In this document: piece after piece, positions 35,208 to 44,630 of the stretch
Layout of the letters: the number at the start of each line of letters is the position of its first letter
Numbering within the stretch: the stretch's first letter is position 1
Origin: Methanospirillum lacunae
GTDB lineage: Archaea; Halobacteriota; Methanomicrobia; Methanomicrobiales; Methanospirillaceae
Assembly: GCF_046195335.1 (NCBI RefSeq)
Contig: NZ_CP176093.1
Length of the DNA: 64,000 bases
Reading direction: 5' to 3' (one strand)
The notes under the pieces: generated by a model
Seen by the model: the letters and a program-made list of their open reading frames with translations, nothing else
What the model was told of the DNA's origin: nothing
Database searches by the model: none
Program-made: the position numbers and the translations under genes

Positions 35208-36431
35208 TCAGATCAGGTTTGACTGAATCCCGCTTTTTCTTTCTTTGGCAATACGCTCCCGTGCGGTAGCACAATATTCCTCTGATACATCGATGCCTAT
35301 ATAGCGTCTTCCAAGACGGGTGGCAACAGTTGCAGTGGTTCCAGCTCCACTGAATGGATCAAGAACGATATCCCCCTTATATGAAAAGAGTTTCATACAT
35401 CGTTCAACGAGTTCCTCTGGAAACATGGCAGGATGATCATACTGTTTCATCCTTCGTTCAGGACCTATGGACCATTTTGCCACAACCCATGATTTGAACT
35501 CCTCGTCCGTGATATCGATATCCTCTTTCCGTCCTGTTTTTTTAAGGTCCCCTTTGCAGAATACCTCGATAAACTCCCATGTATATTTCAGGTACGGACT
35601 TGATGGGGATTTCCAACTGCCCCATGAAGTATATTTGCAGTTGTAGTTGTTCTTCTCCCATAGGATTTCGCCTTTCCAGATCATCTTCTGTTGCATAAAG
35701 AACGAGGAGATGAGGTGATGGAGAGGGATATAATCTGAAAAAAGGGGTTGGACATTGACAATAAATCTGCCGCCGTATGTGAGTACACGGATTCCTTCGG
35801 TAAATACTCTGAAAAGCTTGTCAAGGTATGCATTCCAGTCTACTCCATCATCTGTCTGATCGTATTCCATCCCGAAGTTGTATGGTGGTGATGTGACAAT
35901 CAAATCGATGCAATTGTCAGGAAATGATCGCAGGACATCCTCGCTATCACCACAAACAATTGTATTCTCTCTTCCTTTTGGAATTGGATTTCGATCATGT
36001 GAAAACTGATGATCCCTGGTATAGTAATGGATCCCCCGTGTCGACTCTTTTTCTTTCCTGTCTGATACCTTTCGCTCGTCAGCATACCCAATATAGATCC
36101 GTTTTCCATATCTGATGCCATAACTACCGATTGAAAGGATCTCTTCGAGAAGTGAAGAGACCGGATCGGAGAGCCCTTCTCTCTCGTAAACCTTAGTTAT
36201 ACCTGTCTTTCTTCTGGCATCTTCTAAAATATCCCTGAAAGAATCAGGATCGAATGCTGCCAGGTATGCACAAAAGAGATCGTCTTCTATTGTGAACTTA
36301 AGATCTTGTGGAGAAAGAGAATGGTTCAGTGTCTGGATGAAATCTTTCTCATCTCCGCTAACCTGGTGTTTTACCTTAATAGTCAGTTTGAGAAATCCAT
36401 CAACCTCTTCTATCTTCCTGCGACGACCCAT
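35208..36431 (-). CDS. Solitary DNA methyltransferase, beta class, probably N4-cytosine
   Basis: DNA amino-methyltransferase. Catalytic motif IV is TSPPY at residues 180-184, the form common in N4-cytosine enzymes. The SAM-binding motif is C-terminal: DPFSGAGTTATVATRLG from 358, followed by RRYIGIDVSEEYC, giving the beta-class order (catalytic motif first). The N-terminal 150 residues have no motif I recognise. 407 aa. No restriction endonuclease or specificity subunit is beside it; neighbours are a TPR protein and a sensor kinase. It may be an epigenetic or protective orphan enzyme. Recognition site unknown. Confidence 0.9.
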   Translation of the reverse strand: MGRRRKIEEVDGFLKLTIKVKHQVSGDEKDFIQTLNHSLSPQDLKFTIEDDLFCAYLAAFDPDSFRDILEDARRKTGITKVYEREGLSDPVSSLLEEILSIGSYGIRYGKRIYIGYADERKVSDRKEKESTRGIHYYTRDHQFSHDRNPIPKGRENTIVCGDSEDVLRSFPDNCIDLIVTSPPYNFGMEYDQTDDGVDWNAYLDKLFRVFTEGIRVLTYGGRFIVNVQPLFSDYIPLHHLISSFFMQQKMIWKGEILWEKNNYNCKYTSWGSWKSPSSPYLKYTWEFIEVFCKGDLKKTGRKEDIDITDEEFKSWVVAKWSIGPERRMKQYDHPAMFPEELVERCMKLFSYKGDIVLDPFSGAGTTATVATRLGRRYIGIDVSEEYCATARERIAKERKSGIQSNLI

Positions 36432-36564
36432 AATTATCCTGTTCTGTACGTGTTAGAGTTCTGATCAGATATGTTCATGAGTCTAATTTTGAAATCCTGC
36501 GTAGAGTCTATAAGTGGGCAGGCTAGAATATTGAATAGATAACTTTTGATCAAGGATAGTTTGA

Positions 36565-39108
36565 ATGGCCGATATGGTGAATTTTGAAATGACCACGTCG
36601 GCCCTACAAGAATGTTTCAATGCTCTGATACCCTTTCTTTCAAATCCGTTCTGTATTCTTGATATTGATCTGTGTGTAAAATACGCGAATCCCTCTTTCC
36701 TCGCACTCTTTCCTGAGAGTCTTTCAGATGTGATCGGTCAACCTGTAGATCAGGCTTTCAGGTGGGATAAGTCTATGATTGATCTCACCATAGTATTGAA
36801 TAGGATTCTCACTTCTTCTGATTCAATTATTGAATATCCATTTAGATTAGGCTCTTCTTATTCAGGTAATAAGACCACTCTCACGCTTATTCCGATTAGG
36901 ACTCTAGGTGAACAGTCACGCCAGGTAACTGGCGTTATACTGGCTGTTTCTGATATAACAAGTCACCGGGTTGTTGAGGATCAACAATCTCATGAGATTA
37001 GACTCCTCAATATAATTCACGAAATTGCGGCATCAGATCAAATCTCGTATCCAAACAGGATGGTCCAGCAGGTTGTTAGTAGGGTCGGCTCACTTCTTCA
37101 GATTCCATATATCTCATTTCTTGAATTCACCTCTGAATCTGATTATCAGGTACCCCTTCGTGAGGAAGTACTCTGGTCAAGACGGTACGGTTTCCTCATT
37201 GGTGAAGGATGGGACGACGTCTCGCCAATAGATCTTACCGGGTCCAGCCAGATTTCTGATGTATTCTGTAGTCTGCCATATCTGATCCACACCCTGGAGA
37301 CTGTTCCGAATGGTCTAAATGCCACAATGCTTGAGAGAGGAGTCTCGACACTTCTTATTATTCCCGTTCTGTATGATAGGGAAGTATATGGGTGCTTTAT
37401 CCTTTGGAATATGGGAGAGATCCTAGCAGAACATGATATTACGGCCCTCAAGGTCATAGGCCGGATTGTTGGAGCCGGTATGATGAACTTGAGGGTTGAG
37501 TCTGATCTTGCCCAAAGCCGGGAAAAATTCAGGGGTGTTATCGAGCATATCGGTGACATGTATTACCGTACTGATAAAGCCGGAATTCTTCTTGAGATCA
37601 GCCCCTCTATGGCGACGGCACTTGGGTATCAGTCTTCTGCCCCCCTCATCGGATTGAGCATGGAAACTATGCTGATGTACCCTGACCTCTGGCCGATCTT
37701 TCTGTCAGAGGTCCTGAATAGCGACGGGGTCAAGGATTACGAACTCATCCTGAAAGGTGCAGGAAGTAAAGTGATTACCGGTTCAGTCAGTTGTCGCCTT
37801 GTTTATACTGAAGATGGTGACCTTCTGGGTATCGAAGGTGTCATTCGTGATATCTCAAGAAGAAAGCAGTATGAGCAGCTGGTTCATGAGTCTGAGTGGA
37901 AACTCGAGCAGGCAGGAAGAATTGCCAGACTTGGTCTCTGGTCATATGATGGAAAATGTAAAACTTTCAAGGTATCACCAGAAGTCTTCTCAATCCTGGC
38001 TTTTCCATCTGACATGAATGTTATCACACTTGGTGACCTTATACATATCACTTCAGATCCTGATAAGAATCAACTTTTAAAGCATTTTCTGAATGAATCA
38101 GCTAAGAGCGGTGAGTTCGGTTTTGATATCAGGATAGATCTCCTGGCCGGGAAGTTTAAATACATAAGGATTCATGGACAGCCCAGGAAGAGGGAAGGTG
38201 TGGTAACAGGATCGTTTGGTATTCTCCAGGACATCACCGAACGAAAAGAGGTTGAACAGCATCTCCTCAGGTATGCAAATCAACTTGAACAGAAGACACT
38301 CGAACTTGATGCCATGCGAAGCCAGCTCCTTGATATGAACAGGGATTTAGACCAGCGGGTTCGGATTCGTACAACCCAGATTGAGGAGTTACTGCGACAG
38401 AAAGATGAGTTTATCATGCAGATCGGCCATGATCTCAAGACTCCTCTTACCCCATTGGTGGCTATCCTTCCATATGTACGCAAGAAGATCAGTGATCCTG
38501 AACTCATCGATCTTCTTAATGTCTCAATAGAGGATGTAAAGACGATAAGACGGATGCTTACCAAGATCCTTGAACTTGCCCAGATGAATGCCCTTTATTC
38601 GCTCTCTGATCTCCAGCAAATAAATCTCCATGAAGCTCTTGATCAGATCATTTCAGATAATGCTTATATGATCCATCAAAAAAGTCTGTTTGTAAGGAAT
38701 GAGATCCCTGATTCATTCTCTCTTATGATTTCTCCAATGCATCTTGAAACATTAATGGGTAATCTCATAGGGAATGCGGTCAAATACTCATATATTGATG
38801 GTTCCATAATAATCACAGCAAAGGAAAAACCTGAATCGATATGCATCAGAATCAAAGACAACGGGATTGGTATTCCTGAAGATGCTCTACCCAGGATTTT
38901 TGATGAGTTCTATAAAGCAGACTCTTCCCGTCATGACCTGAATTCTCACGGGCTTGGACTTGCTATTGCCCGGCGTATTGTTGATATTTATGGTGGCATT
39001 ATCAAAGCCCGGAGTGAAGGATCTGGGAAAGGATCAACGTTTCTTGTTAACCTAAAAAAAATACCTGAGTTCAGAAGTAGCACATTACATGAGCAAGGGA
39101 ATTTTTAG
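36565..39108 (+). CDS. Cytosolic PAS-GAF-PAS-PAS sensor histidine kinase
   Basis: 847 aa, no membrane helices. Order: PAS about 15-135, GAF about 145-310, PAS about 322-435, PAS about 440-560, coiled coil about 565-612, HisKA with phospho-acceptor His622 in IMQIGHDLKTPLTPL, then HATPase with LIGNAVKYS, IKDNGIGIPE and SHGLGLAIA. All kinase boxes are intact. It overlaps a receiver gene by 20 bases, which in turn overlaps a CheB-like gene, so the three form one operon. Promoter must lie in the 133-base gap shared with the divergent DNA methyltransferase. Confidence 0.93.
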   Translation: MADMVNFEMTTSALQECFNALIPFLSNPFCILDIDLCVKYANPSFLALFPESLSDVIGQPVDQAFRWDKSMIDLTIVLNRILTSSDSIIEYPFRLGSSYSGNKTTLTLIPIRTLGEQSRQVTGVILAVSDITSHRVVEDQQSHEIRLLNIIHEIAASDQISYPNRMVQQVVSRVGSLLQIPYISFLEFTSESDYQVPLREEVLWSRRYGFLIGEGWDDVSPIDLTGSSQISDVFCSLPYLIHTLETVPNGLNATMLERGVSTLLIIPVLYDREVYGCFILWNMGEILAEHDITALKVIGRIVGAGMMNLRVESDLAQSREKFRGVIEHIGDMYYRTDKAGILLEISPSMATALGYQSSAPLIGLSMETMLMYPDLWPIFLSEVLNSDGVKDYELILKGAGSKVITGSVSCRLVYTEDGDLLGIEGVIRDISRRKQYEQLVHESEWKLEQAGRIARLGLWSYDGKCKTFKVSPEVFSILAFPSDMNVITLGDLIHITSDPDKNQLLKHFLNESAKSGEFGFDIRIDLLAGKFKYIRIHGQPRKREGVVTGSFGILQDITERKEVEQHLLRYANQLEQKTLELDAMRSQLLDMNRDLDQRVRIRTTQIEELLRQKDEFIMQIGHDLKTPLTPLVAILPYVRKKISDPELIDLLNVSIEDVKTIRRMLTKILELAQMNALYSLSDLQQINLHEALDQIISDNAYMIHQKSLFVRNEIPDSFSLMISPMHLETLMGNLIGNAVKYSYIDGSIIITAKEKPESICIRIKDNGIGIPEDALPRIFDEFYKADSSRHDLNSHGLGLAIARRIVDIYGGIIKARSEGSGKGSTFLVNLKKIPEFRSSTLHEQGNF

Positions 39109-39571
39109 GAGAGACACAGATTATTCAAAGGAACCAGTCCAGGATGTGTTACTGATGGAGGATGAGGAATCCAAAAAAAAGGTAATGATTGTCGATGATG
39201 ATGCTCATATCAGGATTGCAGTCTGTACCATCCTGAAGGACGCTGGTTATGAGGTCGTGAACGCAGAGAGTGGCGCTGTTTGTATTGATCTATTACGTTC
39301 AGGGTTCTCCGGTCTTATCCTCCTTGATGTTATGATGCCTAAAATGGATGGGTGGGACACCATCTCCAAAATACTCGAAGAAGATCTTTTTCACAAAATA
39401 GTTATTGTCATGTTAACTGCAAAAGATGTTCCAGATTCTAAAATGATAGGACTTCAGGAGTGGGTGATGGACTATGTTACAAAGCCCTTTGACCCTGATA
39501 ATCTGGTAAGTAGGGTCCGGTATTATACTGGGTTTTTACCGGTTGAATATGGTCAGGACCATAATTTATGA
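39089..39571 (+). CDS. Single-domain response regulator
   Basis: Receiver protein of 160 aa. The receiver spans about 31-150: VMIVDDDAHIRIAV with the acidic pair, LILLDVMMPKMDG with the phospho-accepting Asp, VMLTAKD with the conserved Thr, and YVTKPFDPDNLV with the conserved Lys. The first 28 residues overlap or extend from the kinase gene end and are probably a linker; the true start may be a later ATG (MEDEESKKK). There is no output domain. Its stop overlaps the CheB-like start (ATGA), so receiver and methylesterase, normally one protein, are encoded as two. Confidence 0.92.
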   Translation: MSKGIFRRDTDYSKEPVQDVLLMEDEESKKKVMIVDDDAHIRIAVCTILKDAGYEVVNAESGAVCIDLLRSGFSGLILLDVMMPKMDGWDTISKILEEDLFHKIVIVMLTAKDVPDSKMIGLQEWVMDYVTKPFDPDNLVSRVRYYTGFLPVEYGQDHNL

Positions 39572-40134
39572 AGATAGCGATTATCGGCTCTTCTACCGGT
39601 GGACCGCATATCCTTGAAGAGATTTTTACTGGATTTCCTGTGGTTCCTATTGTTATCATTATTATTCAACATCTCCCTGAAGCTTTTACAAAAACCTTCA
39701 GGGGACATATCGCTGATTTGACTGGTATGGAGACAGTTATCGCAGAAGAAGGATTCAGGCTTGCAGAGGGCAGGATCATTATTGCACCTGCAGGTAGACA
39801 CCTGGTTCTTGAAAAGAACCGGATGATACATCTTGATGATGGTCCGAAATTACACGGAGTAAAACCTTCTATTGATCGGACAATGCTTTCACTTCAGCAT
39901 GTTGAGGGAGATCGACTCCTTGGTATTGAACTTACCGGGATGGGGCAGGATGGTGCTGCTGGGATCTCCCATATTCGATCCCTTGGCGGGTATACCATTG
40001 CACAGGATCCTGCGACTGCTCCGATAAAAAGTATGCCTCAGGCAGCTCTTGATACTGGACAAATACGAGAGGTATTGACCCCCAGAGGAATCACCAAAGT
40101 TTTGGTGAAATTTGGTTCTGGTCAACTAACCTGA
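39568..40134 (+). CDS. Stand-alone CheB-type methylesterase domain
   Basis: 188 aa corresponding to the C-terminal catalytic domain of CheB, which removes methyl groups from glutamates of chemoreceptors. The triad is visible: Ser in GSSTGGP, His in IIQHLPEAFTKTF and Asp in LTGMGQDGAAG. The receiver domain is missing but is supplied by the overlapping upstream gene. No cheA, cheR, cheW or receptor gene is in the window, so the target may be something other than a chemoreceptor, or chemotaxis genes lie elsewhere. Confidence 0.92.
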   Translation: MKIAIIGSSTGGPHILEEIFTGFPVVPIVIIIIQHLPEAFTKTFRGHIADLTGMETVIAEEGFRLAEGRIIIAPAGRHLVLEKNRMIHLDDGPKLHGVKPSIDRTMLSLQHVEGDRLLGIELTGMGQDGAAGISHIRSLGGYTIAQDPATAPIKSMPQAALDTGQIREVLTPRGITKVLVKFGSGQLT

Positions 40135-40173
40135 TTTTCTATGTGAAGTCCAAATCGATCCTAATTATCTGCT

Positions 40174-40992
40174 TCATCCATACAAAATAAAAACGGATAC
40201 CGTTATTACAGGCATTGCAACCCCAAGTACTGTGAGCACGATAAGATCGATGTGGGTTAGGGCTTTCTTCTGGAGATGATCAAGTGCATGGCTGCCATAT
40301 CCCCGGCAGAGCATTGCCGAATACGTACGTTCTCCCTGTTCATATGCTCTTAGAAAAAGAACTCCCATTGCATATCCCAGTGTGCGAATCCTATAGCGAT
40401 AAGGGAGATTTTTTGCCCATGGGTCAAAATTTCTTCCCTGAAGGGCGTGATGTATTTGGGTATACATTGTTGCAAACAAAAAGAGATATCTGATCATCAT
40501 TCCGAGCGAGAGGGCCATTACCGAAGGAAGGCCGAGTCTGCGTCCTGCCTTGAGTAATTCCTGCATCGGTGTGGTTGAGGAGAGGAGCAGGATGGCACTG
40601 ATACAGAGAAGGAATTTGAGAAGCAACAGAGTGGCAAATTCAACTGATTCATAGTATACTGGAAAGAACGGGAATGGCATGGGTATTTCAGTTGCGGTCT
40701 GGTAGTGACTGTTTTTAAAAAATATCTGGAAAAATATGATAAAAAATCCAAACGGCAGGGTCATGACAAATCTGGTGAGGTAGGTCCTTACCGGAAGAGT
40801 CGATAAAGCCCATAAACCGGCAATGATCATGCCAAACGGAATTGCAATATATACAATTCCCCACGAAAGGGGATATGAGACAATCAGGATGATCATGAAC
40901 AGGACAAGGATCAGTTTAACACGGGCATCCAGATTGTGAGTGAAAGAACTACGAGATGCGTCCCAATCGATAGATGTTAGTTCGTCTATCAT
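40174..40992 (-). CDS. cbiQ: ECF transporter transmembrane protein (CbiQ/EcfT)
   Basis: Membrane coupling component of an energy-coupling-factor importer, 272 aa. About five hydrophobic helices in the N-terminal part (LILVLFMIILIVSYPLSWGIVYIAIPFGMIIAGL) and the cytoplasmic coupling motif region with ARG-like signatures (MGVLFLRAYEQGERTYSAMLCRGY). Its start overlaps the ATPase gene by 4 bases. A substrate-binding CbiM/NikM is not adjacent, so cobalt, nickel or a vitamin could be the cargo. Confidence 0.88.
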   Translation of the reverse strand: MIDELTSIDWDASRSSFTHNLDARVKLILVLFMIILIVSYPLSWGIVYIAIPFGMIIAGLWALSTLPVRTYLTRFVMTLPFGFFIIFFQIFFKNSHYQTATEIPMPFPFFPVYYESVEFATLLLLKFLLCISAILLLSSTTPMQELLKAGRRLGLPSVMALSLGMMIRYLFLFATMYTQIHHALQGRNFDPWAKNLPYRYRIRTLGYAMGVLFLRAYEQGERTYSAMLCRGYGSHALDHLQKKALTHIDLIVLTVLGVAMPVITVSVFILYG

Positions 40993-41843
40993 CGCATTTC
41001 CGGTTTATCAGATATGAGCGAGTAGAGAGCCTGTTCGACATCTTCGAATCTGTACCCTGCCTTAATTGGCACTCCACGATTTTGCAGGGAGGTGACCAGC
41101 CTGGTGAGAATCGGAACATCCAGCCGTGCCCTTGAGAGAAGTGATACATCAGCAAATATCTCTTCAACTGTCCCCTGCCCGATCACCTCTCCGGCATGCA
41201 TAACATAAACATACCTGGCCAGATCCGGAACAAGGTCAACGTGATGAGTTGAAAACATCAAGGAGATCTGTCTGGTTTGCACAAGTCTTCTTAAAAGCCC
41301 GACCAACTCCCTGATTCCGACAGGGTCAAGGCCGGATGTGGGTTCGTCAAGGACAAGGATATCAGGATTCATGGCAAGTATCCCTGCGATAGCAACACGC
41401 TTTTTTTCCCCTCCTGAAAGGTGATGAGGAGGCCTGTCTGCCAGATGCTCAACTTCAAGGAGCTGGAGCGATTGATGCACCCTCTCCTGAATTGCTTCAG
41501 GGGAGAGACCAAGATTGGTGGGACCAAAGGCGATATCTTCCCAGACCGTTGGGGCAAAAATCTGGTCGTCAGGATTCTGAAAGACCATTCCTATCTTCTG
41601 CCTGACTACACGCAGGTTTTCTTTTGAAACACGTTCTCCATCTACGAGTACTTCGCCACTTTTTGCAGTAATAATCCCGTTGAAGTGCTTCATCAGCGTG
41701 CTTTTTCCTGCTCCATTGGATCCCAGCAGTGCAACACATCCGTTGCGAGGCACGGTGACTGACACATTATGAAGGGCAGTAATGCCACCACGATATTCGT
41801 ACGTGATCGCCCGTGTCTCAAGAATATTCATACGCTGTATCAT
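40989..41843 (-). CDS. cbiO: ECF transporter ATPase (CbiO/EcfA)
   Basis: ABC ATPase, 284 aa. Walker A GSNGAGKST, Q-loop VFQNPDDQIFAPTVWEDIAFGP (the PDDQ form is typical of ECF ATPases), signature LSGGEKKRVAIA, Walker B ILVLDEPTSGLDP and switch His in STHHVD. The C-terminal extension (VEEIFADVSLLSRARLDVP) matches CbiO. It is the first gene of a two-gene unit with the membrane component. An ATG four codons in is an alternative start. The upstream 398 bases hold its promoter. Confidence 0.92.
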   Translation of the reverse strand: MIQRMNILETRAITYEYRGGITALHNVSVTVPRNGCVALLGSNGAGKSTLMKHFNGIITAKSGEVLVDGERVSKENLRVVRQKIGMVFQNPDDQIFAPTVWEDIAFGPTNLGLSPEAIQERVHQSLQLLEVEHLADRPPHHLSGGEKKRVAIAGILAMNPDILVLDEPTSGLDPVGIRELVGLLRRLVQTRQISLMFSTHHVDLVPDLARYVYVMHAGEVIGQGTVEEIFADVSLLSRARLDVPILTRLVTSLQNRGVPIKAGYRFEDVEQALYSLISDKPEMR

Positions 41844-42241
41844 GAGAATAGGTTGTCAGGATATTACTGTTTTACGGAATGTATGAAAAATATATTCGAT
41901 TTATTTCTTTGATCAGTTGTTCATATCCACTAAAAATTTCGAAAGATGCGAACGGATATGTCTTACAATGTAGAAAACGGCAAAATTATGCAAAAAATTG
42001 ATTTGTTATACTGATTTAGAAAACCTCAGTCACAGGTCTTTTAATAGGATCTTTCCCAGGGATCTTGCAATGCAGTATGGGTATTTAATCAGGATGTTAC
42101 TTTGCCTCCATGTGATCAAGGGGTAATACGGATTTGAAAATCTGGTTACTCATTACATAGAATGTTTAATCGAAGAGACGATTACAATTGTTAATTACTC
42201 CTTGGACTGTCCCATTATCTGGTTCAGTTTTTTTCAGGATA
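41844..42241. other. 398-base intergenic region upstream of cbiO
   Basis: AT-rich, between two minus-strand genes. A minus-strand TATA-like AATATATTTT at about 41888-41897 fits a cbiO promoter. I looked for a copy of the GTATGC...GCATAC repeat found before nikR and for a cobalamin-type leader and found neither. No small gene is evident. Confidence 0.4.
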
Positions 42242-44095
42242 TCACAATTGAAGAATAAATGATCCCTTTGGAATACACATTTCAAAACAGGCTCCGGATC
42301 CTTGTATCCCGATCTCTTTGATTGATATTCCGGTAAGTGCAAGGATCTCCCTGATTAGAAACATCCCAAATCCTGTGTTTTTTCCATAACCCTTCGCAAA
42401 AATCTTATCTTTATCTTCTTTTGGTATACCAACACCATTGTCTGACCATAATAGACACATGGTCCCATCTCCTGCCAGTTCAGCAGTTACCCTCACCTCT
42501 GTGACCGTTTTGCCATGCCTCATTGAATTATCAAGGAGATTCTCAAAAACTTTTGGTAAAAGTGGGTCAGCAAATATGGTGAGTCCACTAACATCATTTC
42601 GAATAGTGATGTTCTGGGATGATAGGTCATCGATAATTTTCTGAGCGTTCTGCCACTCGGGCTTGTTTATCCCGAGATCCTGGTAACTCCGGGTAAATTG
42701 TATCTGACGGTGAATAATAGAAGTCGCATCCTCGATCTTCTTCATTATATCCTTTGGTACATGTGAAGAATTCTCTGATGACGCAATATCGAGATAATTA
42801 AGAATTATGTGAATCTGGTTGAGGATATCATGACGGGTGACATCTGATAGAAGGTTGAGTTTTTTGTTAGCTGAAGCCAGGGCATTTACAGTTATCTGCA
42901 ATGTCTGTGCATACCTTTCAAGTGCCTCTTCTCCTTCCTTTCTTGAGGTAATATCTGAAAGAACAGCCATTATTGCATCTGAACCCTGGTAAGGAATTAT
43001 CGTAGCTTTGACCATGACATCAAGAATGGTGCTATCATTTCTGACAAGCCGCACCTCATATGGGGGAACGTTTTCCTTATTGAACCTGCGTTCAATATTC
43101 TCTCTCACTATTCTGTGATGTTCTGGAAGAAGGTATTGATAGATCTGGTTTCCGATAGGGTTCCCCTTTTTCGTTGAAAGACTGATAATACCTGAAGAGT
43201 TTATATAAAGTATCTTTCCTGTCCTGTCATAGATGATGACATAATCGGGGAGATTATCAACAAGGCCTCTGTTAAATGCTTCACTCTCACGTAGGGCGTT
43301 CTCAGCATGAACTCGGTCTGTTAAGTCATGATAACTCCAGACCCTCCCCATTATTTTTCCTTCACAGATCTGAGGTCTGACATGTGATTCAATCACTCTG
43401 CTGTCTTTGAATGAAAGAAGGACTGGCTGATTCTTTCTTCCTGTTGTTGACCCCTGAATCGTACGCTTTGGTTCAGGTATAATCTGATCAGATATCAATG
43501 CCCAGATTTCTGCCCCCGATCTCCCTTCAACCTGTTTTTTTTCAAGATTGAATATTGTGAGAAAGCGTTCATTATAACCGACTATATTTCCTTCAACTGT
43601 TTCTACGAGTATTCCATCCTCCGTTGCCTCAAGTGTTGCCTTGAGGAGCGAAAGCATCTTTTTGTTTTCAGCCTCGCTAATTTTGAGGGCTTCATCAGCC
43701 TGCTTTCTGGCTACAATCTCTCCAAGGTTCTTTATTAGAACCATGAACTGTGGGGCGGGATCCTCTCCCTTTACTAAATAAAAATCTGCCCCTGCATTTA
43801 ATGCATCGATTGCAACCGATTCACACCCCTCCCCTGTGTAGATAATAAAAGGAATAGAGTTACCCTGACTTCTCACTATTCGGAGTAGATCAAGACCATC
43901 TATCTCTGGCATGAGATAATCTGCGATGATAGCAGAGTAAGAGTTTTTCTGGAGCATTTCAAGAGCCTGCTGGCCTGAATCAACTGACTCTACTGAGTAT
44001 CTCGGTTCTTCGGTAAGATAATGCGAGATTATTTTTTGAAACTCCTGATCATCATCGACCACCAGAACTCTGATATCAGTAGGCTCCGGATACAT
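42242..44095 (-). CDS. Receiver-PAS-PAS histidine kinase
   Basis: 617 aa, cytosolic. The N-terminal receiver (about 8-125) has VLVVDDDQEF and Asp59 in IIADYLMPEIDG. PAS domains lie at about 150-265 and 272-388. The dimerisation helix has the methanogen-type acceptor LLSDVTRHDILNQIHIILNYLDIA with His422, followed by HATPase motifs NLLDNSMRHG, WSDNGVGIP and KNTGFGMFLIREIL. Receiver-first hybrid kinases like this are numerous in Methanomicrobiales. Signal and target unknown; it stands alone. Confidence 0.92.
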   Translation of the reverse strand: MYPEPTDIRVLVVDDDQEFQKIISHYLTEEPRYSVESVDSGQQALEMLQKNSYSAIIADYLMPEIDGLDLLRIVRSQGNSIPFIIYTGEGCESVAIDALNAGADFYLVKGEDPAPQFMVLIKNLGEIVARKQADEALKISEAENKKMLSLLKATLEATEDGILVETVEGNIVGYNERFLTIFNLEKKQVEGRSGAEIWALISDQIIPEPKRTIQGSTTGRKNQPVLLSFKDSRVIESHVRPQICEGKIMGRVWSYHDLTDRVHAENALRESEAFNRGLVDNLPDYVIIYDRTGKILYINSSGIISLSTKKGNPIGNQIYQYLLPEHHRIVRENIERRFNKENVPPYEVRLVRNDSTILDVMVKATIIPYQGSDAIMAVLSDITSRKEGEEALERYAQTLQITVNALASANKKLNLLSDVTRHDILNQIHIILNYLDIASSENSSHVPKDIMKKIEDATSIIHRQIQFTRSYQDLGINKPEWQNAQKIIDDLSSQNITIRNDVSGLTIFADPLLPKVFENLLDNSMRHGKTVTEVRVTAELAGDGTMCLLWSDNGVGIPKEDKDKIFAKGYGKNTGFGMFLIREILALTGISIKEIGIQGSGACFEMCIPKGSFILQL

Positions 44096-44163
44096 TGCTA
44101 GCCTGTAAGCTGATGAACTGTATAAAGGATTCTTCAGGATGGGATCATTTATCAGTAAATAAT

Positions 44164-44532
44164 TTATTCAGTCGTTGCAATAACTCCCTCCGGTTCACAT
44201 CCGGCTATTCCATCAGGTGGATGGCGAAATTTGCCTCCCCAGATAAGCATCTCATCAATTATTGGAAGTATCTCTTTTCCCTGTTCAGTGAGGGCATACT
44301 CCACCCGAGGCGGGACCTCTGGGTATACAGTCCTGGAAATAATAGCCTCATTTTCAAGATCACGGAGATGTTTAGTAATGGTCTTTGAGTTGATTCCACA
44401 CATCCGATTCTGCAATTCAGAAAATCTCAATGTACTGGTACGGAGATGCCAGATGATCATGAGATTCCACTTGCTCCCAATAATGTCTACGACTGATTCT
44501 AGTCTACATTTAGTTACTTTTTCGCATTTCAA
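44164..44532 (-). CDS. HxlR-family transcriptional regulator
   Basis: 122-residue winged-helix regulator. Two N-terminal cysteines (Cys3, Cys9) are followed by VVDIIGSKWNLMIIWHL, LRFSELQNRMCGINSKTITKHLRDLENEAIISR and VEYALTEQGKEI. HxlR regulators with N-terminal Cys often sense oxidants or quinones. It is divergent from the ferredoxin-nitroreductase gene, 98 bases away, with an inverted repeat between them, so it probably controls that gene, the flavoprotein gene and itself. Confidence 0.9.
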   Translation of the reverse strand: MKCEKVTKCRLESVVDIIGSKWNLMIIWHLRTSTLRFSELQNRMCGINSKTITKHLRDLENEAIISRTVYPEVPPRVEYALTEQGKEILPIIDEMLIWGGKFRHPPDGIAGCEPEGVIATTE

Positions 44533-44550
44533 TTATAATTCCTCAATACT

Positions 44551-44568
44551 TACTATTGGGTTATAGTA
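44551..44568. promoter_or_regulatory. Candidate HxlR operator
   Basis: TACTAT-TGGGTT-ATAGTA is a perfect inverted repeat of 6-base arms, nested within a longer AATACT...AGTATT pair (44545-44570). It lies in the gap between the HxlR gene and the ferredoxin-nitroreductase gene, 63 bases before the latter's start. Confidence 0.5.
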
Positions 44569-44630
44569 TTACTAAATCTCTTCTGATATCTATAATAGAG
44601 TATAATGGAGATTCTTTGAGGAGGACCTTT

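Noticed and set aside
41844..42241. Possible cobalamin riboswitch or NikR site upstream of cbiO
   Set aside because: No B12-box-like sequence and no paired GTATG/CATAC half-sites with sensible spacing were found.
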